The notes beneath the pieces were generated by a model. That model was not told the origin of the DNA. It saw only the letters and a program-made list of their open reading frames with translations, and did not search any database. A DNA stretch of 9,457 nucleotides, from the NCBI GenBank assembly GCA_031275035.1, contig JAISPH010000217.1, forward strand, positions 1-9,457, given 5' to 3'. The translations under genes were made by a program, and so were the position numbers. The DNA comes from Treponema sp. Lineage in GTDB: Bacteria; Spirochaetota; Spirochaetia; Treponematales; Breznakiellaceae. This document shows positions 1 through 8,900 of the stretch, one piece after another; position 1 is the stretch's first letter, and each line of letters opens with the position of its first letter.

Positions 1-55
1 CAAAGCAGGCGGCTTTGCTGCAAAACTTCGGAGGTAATTTGCGCAGCAAATTACC
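1..55. repeat. Two adjacent short hairpins (REP-like element candidate)
   Basis: Hairpin A is CAAAGC (1-6) and GCTTTG (12-17) around a 5-base loop, and may extend beyond the left edge. Hairpin B is a perfect 10-bp inverted repeat, GGTAATTTGC (33-42) and GCAAATTACC (46-55), with the loop GCA. About 15 bases separate the two. Both lie inside an open reading frame at the start of the visible part of the hypothetical gene. Paired hairpins of this size are typical of REP/BIME-type or other small dispersed elements, but only one copy is in the window, so the repeat nature is inference. Confidence 0.45.
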
Positions 56-404
56 CAAGGACCGGTTTTTCAAGCTGCCGCCCCTTGATGAGGGGGATAT
101 CGCGGCCCTGGGCCTTAAAATGCCGGACCCCCGGAGCGACTACGGCTATGCGATCTACATGGGCATCATGCCCCCCGGCGGGGCCACGCTGGAGCAGGCG
201 GCGTCGAAGAAGCGCTACCTCCGGGAACCCCCCAAAGACGGCGAAGGGCTCCGGCATTACCGCTTTACCCGGCGGCGGAAGGAGAAGATCATCTTCGATG
301 CGGAGGACGCGGGGATGACGGTCTACATCTGCTGCCGCTACGAAAACGCCAAGGGGGAAGCGGGAAAACAGTGGGGGTCGGTGGTGTCGGGGATTATCCC
401 GTGA
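3..404 (+). CDS. Hypothetical protein, C-terminal part (5' end outside window)
   Basis: The reading frame is open from the left edge to a TGA at 402-404, followed at once by a second TGA. Two in-frame TTG codons could be starts: 15-17, and 39-41, which has GGAGG four bases upstream. Both lie within hairpin sequence, so I treat the gene as 5'-partial. From about residue 20 of the visible part the sequence reads like the C-terminal half of an uncharacterised family I know from Treponema and Bacteroides. It has a 'D..D...LGL...D' segment (LDEGDIAALGLKMPD), then a beta-rich module ending in AGMTVYICCRYENAKGEAG and WGSVVSGIIP. The typical family ending is close to 'GKTVYFC.RYEN..G..GPWS..VSAIIP'. 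This module is likely a small Ig/fibronectin-like fold (inference). No function is known, and no signal peptide or catalytic motif is visible. It converges on pbpC. Family recognition is from memory of sequence style, not from a search. Confidence 0.6.
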   Translation, partial: KQAALLQNFGGNLRSKLPKDRFFKLPPLDEGDIAALGLKMPDPRSDYGYAIYMGIMPPGGATLEQAASKKRYLREPPKDGEGLRHYRFTRRRKEKIIFDAEDAGMTVYICCRYENAKGEAGKQWGSVVSGIIP

Positions 405-473
405 TGACTGAAACAACAGATCGGAGTTTTACGCCATCGCGGCTATTCGCCAAACGGCGGGGGGCGGTACGCG

Positions 474-515
474 GTAAAACAGTCCGGGCGCTTCGGGCGG
501 GCGGACCGGTTTTAC
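474..515. other. Imperfect hairpin between convergent genes
   Basis: GTAAAAC (474-480) pairs with GTTTTAC (509-515). After a small internal loop, GTCCG (482-486) pairs with CGGAC (502-506), leaving a GC-rich 15-base top. It sits in the 189-base gap between the stop of the hypothetical gene (404) and the stop of pbpC (594), where a two-way terminator would be expected. Neither strand has a clear T-run beyond the stem, so I do not call it a Rho-independent terminator. I see nothing else in the gap. Confidence 0.3.
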
Positions 516-593
516 GGGTATAGGTATAAATAGAGAACATCAAGACCCGGCAAGCCCCGTTTGCAAGGTTCGTAATTCATACCGCGCCCGCCG

Positions 594-1910
594 CTATTCT
601 ACCGTAAACCGGACGGTTTCCGTCTCGCCGCCGTTTCTCACGGTAAGAATATGGTCCCCGGAATCGTGGGGCAGATAAAACGCAAAGGGCCGGGCCACGG
701 TAAAGGCGGCGCCGTCGTACTCCACCAAAAGTTCATCGTACCGCCCGCCGATTACTTCCACGGGGATACTGTCGTTCCCCGCGGCAAGACCAGGCCCCGA
801 AAGAAAGACAAACTGATCCCGGGGGGTAATGATCTGCAGGGGAGCGGCGGCGTAGTCCACTTCCCCCTGGCGGGGCAGGGAGAAGAACCAGCCCTGATAC
901 TCGGCGGGATAAACCACGGTGGAGCCCCGGTGCCAGGTACAGGGTTCCGGGTCAGAACCCCTGGGAACGTACTCGCCGATGGTGGAAGGACAGGCTGCGG
1001 AAGGCTTCATCCCCGAAAGGGTACAGACCGGGATTTTGACAAAATTTTCCGGCTCCGGGAAATCCGGCCCGGAAGAACCCTGCAAAAACAGCAGCGCATC
1101 ACGGACAATGGCGGCGGGGATGGAACTGCCGGTTCTGCCTATCACCGTTTCACCGGTAAAGTTGCCCATCCATACCGCCGCGGAATACCGGGGGGTCGCT
1201 CCCAGGGCGGCAATATTTTGATACTGGTTTGCCGTTCCGGTCTTAAAGATCGCCGGGAAGGGGGTGATAAAATTCCGCCCCGTCCCAAAGGCCAATACCC
1301 GGGCGCTTCGATCCGACAAAAAAGAACAGATGATCCTGGCGGTATCCGCCGATATAACCCGTACCGCCCCTGCCGGATCCGCCGCCGTCCGGGGCTCCGG
1401 CGGCGGGGAAGTTCCGGGCAGATCCTGTCCCGCCGAAGGCGCCGCCGCCCGTTCCCAGGTAAGGGGAACAAGAACGCCGTCCCGGGGGAAAACGCTGAAC
1501 CCCCGGACCAGCTCGGCTATGCTTACCGGAGCGTTTCCCAGGGCCAGCCCCAGCCCCGCCTCTTCGCCGGAGGCTTTAAGCGAATCGAAGCCCAGGGCAA
1601 GGAGAAAGTCAATATAACTGCGAACCCCCAAATGGTAGAGCAGGGAGACCGCGGGAATGTTCAGGCTTGAGGCCAGGGCGGACCGGAAGCGCACGGGGCC
1701 GTTAAACCGGTTGTTAAAATTCTGAGGAATATACAAAGCCCCGGTCCCGAAATTCACGGGGACATCGGCCAGCACATCCGCCGGTTTGAACCCCCGTTCC
1801 AGGGCCATGGCATAGAGGAAGGGCTTCATGCCGCTTCCCGGCTGGTTCACCGCGGTTACTCCGTCGATCTGTCCCGCGGCGGAGACATTGTCATAATCGG
1901 CGCTTCCCAC
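594..1910 (-). CDS. pbpC: PBP1C C-terminal half: transpeptidase and PBP1C C-terminal domain
   Basis: This frame continues pbpC directly after the TAG; the next codon is GTG (1908-1910), which could act as a start. It contains the whole penicillin-binding transpeptidase core, which cross-links peptidoglycan peptides. In full-length numbering, the active-site Ser384 and Lys387 lie in QPGSGMKPF, the second motif SLN is at 440-442, and KTGTANQY begins at Lys581. The last ~100 residues (from about IITPRDQFVFL to VRFTVE) fit the beta-rich domain found at the end of PBP1C proteins. The half lacks any signal peptide or membrane segment. If made on its own from the GTG it would stay in the cytoplasm, away from its substrate, so independent function is unlikely. 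A GGGGAG sequence lies 12 bases before the GTG, too far to be a convincing ribosome binding site. It is most simply the tail of the interrupted gene. Confidence 0.7.
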   Translation of the reverse strand: MGSADYDNVSAAGQIDGVTAVNQPGSGMKPFLYAMALERGFKPADVLADVPVNFGTGALYIPQNFNNRFNGPVRFRSALASSLNIPAVSLLYHLGVRSYIDFLLALGFDSLKASGEEAGLGLALGNAPVSIAELVRGFSVFPRDGVLVPLTWERAAAPSAGQDLPGTSPPPEPRTAADPAGAVRVISADTARIICSFLSDRSARVLAFGTGRNFITPFPAIFKTGTANQYQNIAALGATPRYSAAVWMGNFTGETVIGRTGSSIPAAIVRDALLFLQGSSGPDFPEPENFVKIPVCTLSGMKPSAACPSTIGEYVPRGSDPEPCTWHRGSTVVYPAEYQGWFFSLPRQGEVDYAAAPLQIITPRDQFVFLSGPGLAAGNDSIPVEVIGGRYDELLVEYDGAAFTVARPFAFYLPHDSGDHILTVRNGGETETVRFTVE

Positions 1911-2984
1911 CTAGGCCAGAATCTCCCCGGTGGCATTGTCAATTACAATTGCCGCTCCGTTGGTGAGCCGGGAACTGTAGTACCGGGCAATGTTCCCTGC
2001 GATAAGCCCCTCAAGGTAATGCTGAAGGGACAGATCCGCTGAAAGGACCATCTCCGCTGCGGGTCCCCGCGGCCCGGCCCGGCCGCCAGGTCCCGGCCCG
2101 CGGACGGCGGCGGTCTCCGCTCTTATATGGCGTACCAGGTGGGGCATTTCCCGGGGATAGGCAAAACGGCGGGCCCGGGAAAGGGCAAAGCGCCAGTCCT
2201 CCTCGTGTACCGCCGCAAGGAGGGGATACCGCCGGACCGGACCGTTCCGGACAAAGCGGGCCTGCAGTTGCTGCGCCGCGGCAAGGCCGGCCCCGGCCCC
2301 GGTGATGGGATTATAGGCGGCGGGCCGCCGGGGAATTACCGCAAGGCAGAAAATCTGGGCCGGGGAAAGCATGTTCAGTTCCGAGGCAAAGAAATTCCGG
2401 GCCGCCGAGGCGACTCCTTCGGTCTGAAAACCAAAGGGAACTGAATTAAGGTAGAGTTCCAGAATTTCCCGCTTGGAAAGCCGGGCTTCAAGGCGCAGGG
2501 CGTTTACCGCCTCAAGGATCTTTCCTCCAAGGCCTCCCGGCTTATCCCCGGCGGAAGCGGCGATAAGCCGGGCCAGCTGCATGGTGATGGTGGAAGCTCC
2601 GCTTATCCGGCGGCGGGCCGTCAGGTTCTGGATCAGGGCCCGGAACGCCGCGGAGGGATCGATGCCGGTATGAGTGTAAAACCGGGCGTCCTCGGTATAG
2701 ATAAACACCGCCGCCAGCTCCCGGGGCATCTCCTCCAGGGGCCGGTATTCCCGGCGCAGGCCCTCTTCCAGAGGAACAATCTGCACAAGCCGGCCGTTCC
2801 GGTCATAGAAGCGGGTACTAGAGGGCCGTTCCCGGAAGGCCGCAAGATCCCCATAGGGGGAGAAGCGCAGCAGAAGACAGCAGAACAGCAGGCAACCCAG
2901 GGCCAGCGCCGGAGGAAGCCGGAACAGATCTCTATTCAATGGTATAGAGGAGCCCCTGGCTTCTGCCGAGAATCTCCGGCTCAT
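1911..2984 (-). CDS. pbpC: PBP1C N-terminal half: membrane anchor and GT51 glycosyltransferase
   Basis: This is the part translated before the TAG, 357 residues if started at the ATG at 2982-2984. A hydrophobic anchor (PPALALGCLLFCCLLLRF, about 24-41) places the rest in the periplasm. The GT51 domain polymerises lipid II into glycan strands. Its motifs are all visible: EDARFYTHTGID with the catalytic Glu at 98, GASTITMQLARL, LSKREILELYLN with the second acidic residue, and the following VPFG. Near the end, VLSADLSLQHYLEGL matches the 'TTLD..LQ..LE' strand that opens the transpeptidase domain. A short Gly/Pro/Arg/Ala-rich linker (about 2070-2110, encoding RGPGPGGRAGPRGP) precedes it and looks like a local GC-rich expansion. 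If translation ends at the TAG, the product would be a monofunctional anchored glycosyltransferase with a stub of the second domain. Whether such a stub would fold is unknown. It overlaps the end of the alpha-2-macroglobulin gene by about 50 bases. Confidence 0.75.
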   Translation of the reverse strand: MSRRFSAEARGSSIPLNRDLFRLPPALALGCLLFCCLLLRFSPYGDLAAFRERPSSTRFYDRNGRLVQIVPLEEGLRREYRPLEEMPRELAAVFIYTEDARFYTHTGIDPSAAFRALIQNLTARRRISGASTITMQLARLIAASAGDKPGGLGGKILEAVNALRLEARLSKREILELYLNSVPFGFQTEGVASAARNFFASELNMLSPAQIFCLAVIPRRPAAYNPITGAGAGLAAAQQLQARFVRNGPVRRYPLLAAVHEEDWRFALSRARRFAYPREMPHLVRHIRAETAAVRGPGPGGRAGPRGPAAEMVLSADLSLQHYLEGLIAGNIARYYSSRLTNGAAIVIDNATGEILA

Positions 2985-5900
2985 ACATACATTCCGCCTG
3001 GACCGGAGGGGTAGGATACACTCCCCGCCGGGCGGTCCTGAAGAGGAACTGCACCGTGGATTCCCCCTTGCGGAAAATGTCCCAGAAATACTGAACCTCA
3101 TTGTCCAGAATAGTCTGATGGCTCAGCCAGGACTGGCCGCCGTAGGTTTCCTGCTCCCGGTTGTTCATTTCGGGATAGGTGGCGGTAACGGCAAAGGCGG
3201 CGTCCAGAATTTCCGCCCCCGAGGGAATGGGAACCCGGAGGGCCACGTAGGAACGGTGCCGCCCGCTGGAAACCCGGATCCGGGCCCGGTAGGTTTTGCC
3301 GCTTACCAGGGCCGTATTGCTTACCTCCTGCCCGGTATCCACATCATAGAGGGTCATAAAAACCCCCAGCCCCTCGTCCCTGAAAGACTGAAGCTCCGAG
3401 GGAATTGCATAGCGGAGGGACGCTGTATAATAGAGGGTTCCCCTGCCGCTCCGGGAAATCGAAAGGGGCAGGGCCGTATCTTTGGACAGGGAAGCCAGCG
3501 GAGCTTCCTTAAAATCGAAGGTCCTCCCCACCGGCTTTGCCCCAAGTCCTTTAAAGGAAGCGGAAAAAAGCTGGTTCCCCGAAAGGAAAACCTGTCCGGT
3601 TAAATCCAGGGTGGTAAGATTTTCCGCCCGGATCAGGGTATCTACGGCGGAGAGCACCCTGACCGATGTGGTGGTATTGCTCCAATAGCCGCCGGCCCGT
3701 TTGTTCGCCAGCAGGGAGTAGAGGAGCCGGGTATTGATATCGTCCCCGGGAAACTGCTGTACAAAAAATTCCAGGGTCAGGGCAAGCTGCTCCACCGTAC
3801 TGTTGTAATAGTAGTAACCGTATTCGGATTCTTTCAGGGGGGAATCCGTAATGTCCACGCCCCGGGTAGTGGGCCGCAGCAGATTCCGAAGCCGGGCGGC
3901 GGTATTTGCCGCCTCCGTACTTCGGCCTATATTACGGTAGGTCATTCCCACAAAGGCAAGCGTCGAGGGGTCCACATTTTTGCGGGTCAGAATTTCCGCC
4001 GCCCTGGATGCGTCTACGGGCCTGCCCAGGAGGGACATCACATAGAGCATATAGGACTGGAGATAGGACTGGTAAAAATAAGCCCCGGAACCGGTATTCC
4101 AGGATTGAATCCGCTGATACTCGGCGTCCAGATAGGAACAGAGACCATCTATATCAAACGACGCCGGCAGGGGAATGTTCTTTGCCTTGGCTATGGCGTA
4201 GATATGGGCAATCCGCAGGGATACATACATGTCGGAGTAGATTCCGCTGGGCCAGTAGGGGAAGCCCCCGTCGGGCCGCTGAACCATGACCCATCTCTTT
4301 ATCTCCGCCGCCACCACCGCCCTGGGATCCGAGACGGAACTTTTCAGGCCAAACACATCCAGATATTCCCCAAAGAGCACCAGCGGCATCACCGCGGAAC
4401 TCCGCTGTTCCATACATCCGTAGGGATAGTGAAAGAGATAATCCACCGCCGATTCCAGAAGGCTGAGCCTGGTAGCGTCCAGGGTTACCGAAAGGTTCCC
4501 CACCCCGTTATCCGCCCAGGACGGGATAACCAGCCCCTTCGCGCCGCCGGGGGTCCCCTGGTCTCCAACGGAACCCGTGGTGGTAACCGTTTCCATCACA
4601 TAGGGTTTTTCGATGATCAGCTCCTGAATCAGCCTTTCGTTCAGCACATCTGAACGCACCGTAAAGTTAAGCCGGACCGTTCCTGCGCTGACCGCGGCAA
4701 CATCAAAGAAGATAACCCCGCTCTCGCCGCTTTTAAGGGTGATCCGCCGCTCCGCCGTTCCGTCCACAAAGGCCCGGCCCGCCTGTTTGATCCGCCCCTC
4801 CGTACCGGTCCGGTCGGGATCGGTAATGCCAAGGGCGACAGAAACCGAATGGGCCGCCGAATCCAGGTTGGTAATCAGCACCCCCGCCTCGGCGGTATCC
4901 CGTTCCCTGAGCCGCCGGGGCAACACCTCCCGGACATTGATCTTGTTTCTGGCGGCAAGTTCGCTTTCCTTGAGGGAAAAGAGATCTCCCCGCACGCCAA
5001 AAACCGTTACCCGGTAAGTAGTAAGGTTATCGGGCAGCTTAAACGTACAGGTAACCTTGCCGTCCCCGCCGGTAACCAGCATGGGCTCAAACACTGCGGT
5101 AGGGTTAAAATCCTTCCGCTCCTCCAGCTTGCCGTCGTCCCCGTCGCCGCCGGCAAGGTTCTTGACGCTGTAGGTAACGGGGTCCATAAGCCATGCCCGG
5201 GAATCGCCCCCCCAGACGGAGAGGGGGAACTTTCCTTCATTATAAAAATATTGAATAGGATCGGGCACATGGTAGTCGATCAGATCCAGCACCCCCCGGT
5301 CCACCGCCATCAGGGTAAGTTCCGCATTGGGCAGGGGCCTTCCCTCCCGTTCCGCAGTCAGGGTCATGGTAACGGTCTCTCCGGGACGGTAGCTCTGCTT
5401 GTCGCTTTCCACCGTTACCGAAAAAGCCTTAACCCGGGGATTTACCCGGAGCATGGTTGTTCCAAAATACCCCTTGGGTTTATCCAGATCCGGACTGCCG
5501 TAGCTGTGGGAGGGCGGGCCGGAACGTGTCGAGTATGAAGAAACCGACACATACACCACGGGTACAAAGTTCCGGGCGATGGGTATGTCAATCACCGAGA
5601 CGGTATCGTCGAAATGACGGACCTCTTCGGTAAAGATGCCTTCCCGCTCCACGGTGATAAGATACCAGCCCGATGGAAGGGAACTTTGAAGCAATACCTG
5701 GGCGGTGTCCCCCGGATCGTACACGGCCTGATCCGCCGTCAGCCGTATCTCCTGGGCATTGTTCATATTCCAGTAGCCGCTGTTCGATCCGGTAACATAG
5801 AAGGAATACTCGGTAAGGACCTTTTTCCCCTCCCTGTCCTGGGCGCTGAGCCGTACCGTATAGTATCCCGCCCTGGCAGGCTTAACCTTAAAGCTGCCGG

Positions 5901-8900
5901 CATTCTGCAGGTTTATCTTTTGAGTGCCATCGGAGACCGTCTCTTTGACATACTGATCGTAAATATAGCCGTTGACCCCCTGCTGCTGGATCAGGTGCCA
6001 TTCGTCGCGGTTCAGCTCTACCGTCAGCTTTCCCGCCTCTCCGCCGGGGAAAAGACCCGCCGGCGCTTTGGCCCCTTCCGGGGTAACGGCGATATAGTTA
6101 AAGCTCAGATCCTGGCCCGCCCGGGGGAAGCCCCTGGTCTGGGGACGGGCCACGCCCAGATAGAAACGGGCCGGGTGGACCAGCACCGACCGGGAGGCGG
6201 CGATCATCTGGTTACTCACGTCGGTAACCCTGGCTTCCACGGAATAACGGTAGACCGCGCCGGCCACGGGACCATCGGCGGTCTTCTGGGACAACGCCGT
6301 CCCGCCGCCGGCGGAGAGCATTCCCGAGGATGAGGCAAGTTCCCGCCTTCCCTCGTAGGCGTTCCGGGGGCCGAAAATATAGCCCTTTGTCTCATGGGTT
6401 TTGGGGGCAAAGTAGGCCATTTCCCGGTACCAGTTACTGTCCCAGGAGGCCCCGGAAAGGCTGCCCCCGGACAGATAGGAAGCTTTCAGGCTCAGGTTGA
6501 TATCGTCCCCGGCGTATACCGTTACCGGCGGCTGGGCAATCTCGGCCTGAAATTTAAGCCGTTCAAAATAGGCCACCGTGATGGGGATATTCGCCGAATA
6601 TTCATTCCGGTTCGCCCGGCGGTAGGTAAGCCGGTAACTCCGGGGGCTCAGATCATCCGGCAGGGTAATGGTTCCGTAGAAGCCCCCGGATTCGCTTACC
6701 TCCCCCTCCACCTCCGCTATGATCTCTCCGTCATAGTAGTCTTCTTCCAGGGTAACCTTGTAGGCCCCCCGGTAGATAAGATAGTTTCCCAGGGCCAGGG
6801 TCCGGTCCACCCCCCGGAAGGTAAGGATCTCTCCGGGCTTGTAAAGCCCCCGGTCGGAGAACATAAAGGTGGTAACGCCGATTTCTTCCGCCCGCTGGGG
6901 CATACCGGAGGGAACCCCAAAGGCCCAGATATTATGGGAAGAGGGCTCAAAGATCACCCGGTCCCCGTCCTTTTCCGCCGATACATAGGGCCCGTCATAA
7001 GCGTCGTAGCCCGCCGTTGCATTCCTAAGACTTCCCGCGGCAAGGGGAATCACCGCAAGGCCGTCGGCGCCGGTCCGGGCGGAACCGAAATTCCGCAGGG
7101 AGGAAAAATTGTCGCCCCTAATATCGCCGGGAGCAATCAGGGCAACCTTCGCTCCCTCCACCGGCTCCCCCGTGGAAAGGCTGGTTACCAGGACCGCCGC
7201 CTTATTAAAACCGTAGCGTACCGAAAGCCCCAGATCGGTAACCTGGATGGTAACGCCGCTTTCCGTTTGTCCGGTTCCGGTTTTATAGGTCTTGGTTCTC
7301 CAGTCCAGATCCGCAGTATGGTACCTGATGGATGCGTCGAAGGAAACGAAGCCCCTTCCCCGGTCATTCAGGTAGGGCTTAAGATCCATCTCTTCAAAAT
7401 AACGGTAGTTCTTCTTTCCCGGATTCAGCGTAAAGGCGTCGGTCTTTAACGCCACAGAGCTGAAGGGATTGTTCCTTGACGAAAGCCGGTAGGAACCGTC
7501 AACGATGTTTTTATACTCAAAGAGGTAGCGCGGATCAAACTGGGCCTCCAGGATACGCTGATCCTCCCATCTGTGCAGGAAGCGGATATCCCCCTGGGGC
7601 GGCGGCTCATCGGGAACCTTAACCTCCGCGGTGTAGGGGGCGCCCAGCTTTCTGCCGTACACATCCTCCACATTGCCGTCGATGCGGATCTTAAACACAT
7701 CGCCGTAACCGACGGGCAGGTTGGAGATACGCACCACACTGTCGAAAATTTCGATGTTGTCGTTGCCGATGGTCATGGCCGGTTCCAGGGTAATATTCCG
7801 CCGGACCGTATCCCGGTTAAGGCGGCAGGAAAAGTTGATGTCCACCAGGTTGAGGTACTTCCCGTAAGAGGGAATCCGCTCGTAACCGCTGACCCTGAAA
7901 GGTCCGGGAGTACGGAAGGTATACACCTGATTCGACCGGGTCCCCAGGGTTCCGTTAAAGGACCGGGCTCCCTGCTTCAAAGTTACGTTCACCGGCGTAT
8001 CAAACTCAATGCCGGAGCCGAGCCTGAGGGTAATTTTATTGGGGGCATTCTGGGTCAGGGTAAACTGCTTAACGGCGGATTTGGCGGTAACCTCCAAATA
8101 CCGGGCGATATCCGCATTGACGGGATAGTTAAAAACAAGATCGATCTGCCTTGCCGCTTCCGGCGGTACGTCGTTGTTTGAAAAGAGAAAGCCGGTACGT
8201 TTCCTGAAATCTTCACCGGGACGCATGCTTTGAATTTTCAGGTCTTCGGTATGAAAGGTGAAGGTGGTCTCTCCGCTGATCCGCTGTCCCTGGAGGGATA
8301 CCGCCTGGGGATTTACCCTAATCGTATAGATCTGCTGATTCTGGCAGGGCTCCTCCGCTTCAAAACTGAGAAAGCTGGAGCCGTACCAGCGGAAACTGCC
8401 CTTTAGGGCGGGAGTAATGCTGACCAGGGGGGAAACCGCAGACTGGGGCCCCAGGGCCGCCAGGGCAACCATGGGCTGGGAAAAAATCACATAGATGGAG
8501 GGACGCTGCACTTCGGAAGAAAAAAACCCCCGGGGTCCCCAGTCAACCACCGTCAGGGGACCGGAGGGATCGGCGGTTTCGAGCCGTCCCGCCTGGCTTT
8601 TACTCTGGGCCTCCTGGATGGCCCTGATCCGGGCCGCCTCCCGCTCGGGGTTAAAGTATTCGGTTTTATAGGCTGAAAGCCGGCGCAGCCCCGGAATAAC
8701 CGAGGGCCCCTGGGAGCCCGCCCCCGCGCCGCCCTGGGCCGAAGGGGAAAGGGTATCCACGGACTGTTCCGGTTCCGGGGCAAGGGGACGGTAATCCAGG
8801 GTAAAAGCGGAGTCCAGGTTTTCCTGGCTAATCAGCTCAATCCCATAGTCCACGGCGGTCCCCGAACTGAGGCCATAATCGCCGCCGCTCTGTCCGCCCC

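Larger units (their letters stand above)
594..2984 (-). pseudogene. pbpC: Penicillin-binding protein 1C, interrupted by one in-frame TAG
   Basis: Read as one frame, this is a full bifunctional class A penicillin-binding protein of the PBP1C type. It has about 796 codons, against about 770 residues in E. coli PbpC. The order is a short basic N-terminus, one membrane anchor (about 24-40), a GT51 glycosyltransferase, a transpeptidase, and a C-terminal PBP1C-specific domain. Codon 358 (1911-1913) is TAG. The surrounding residues, GEILA-stop-VGSAD, align without gaps to the family's 'GWVGS' strand, so the TAG replaces Trp (TGG). The distance from this position to the catalytic Ser is 26 residues, the same as in E. 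coli PbpC as I recall it. No frameshift or second stop is present and all catalytic motifs on both sides are intact. This indicates a very recent nonsense change, a sequencing error, or readthrough. Start: ATG at 2982-2984 has AGGCGG eight bases upstream. A TTG at 2937-2939, overlapping the previous gene's stop, is an alternative. The gene ends with TAG at 594-596. Confidence 0.85.

Noticed and set aside
474..515. Rho-independent terminator between the convergent genes
   Set aside because: A stem exists, but it has internal mismatches and no following T-run on either strand.
651..1670. Long plus-strand open frames opposite pbpC and the alpha-2-macroglobulin gene (also 4849-5538 and 6394-7449)
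   Set aside because: These are typical mirror frames of GC-rich genes. They are rich in Gly, Arg and Pro, with no domains, and the minus-strand products are clearly recognised families.
594..2934. Genome-wide reassignment of TAG as a sense codon
   Set aside because: TAG also closes both the alpha-2-macroglobulin gene (2932-2934) and pbpC (594-596) exactly at the expected family C-termini, so TAG acts as a normal stop here. Site-specific readthrough remains open.
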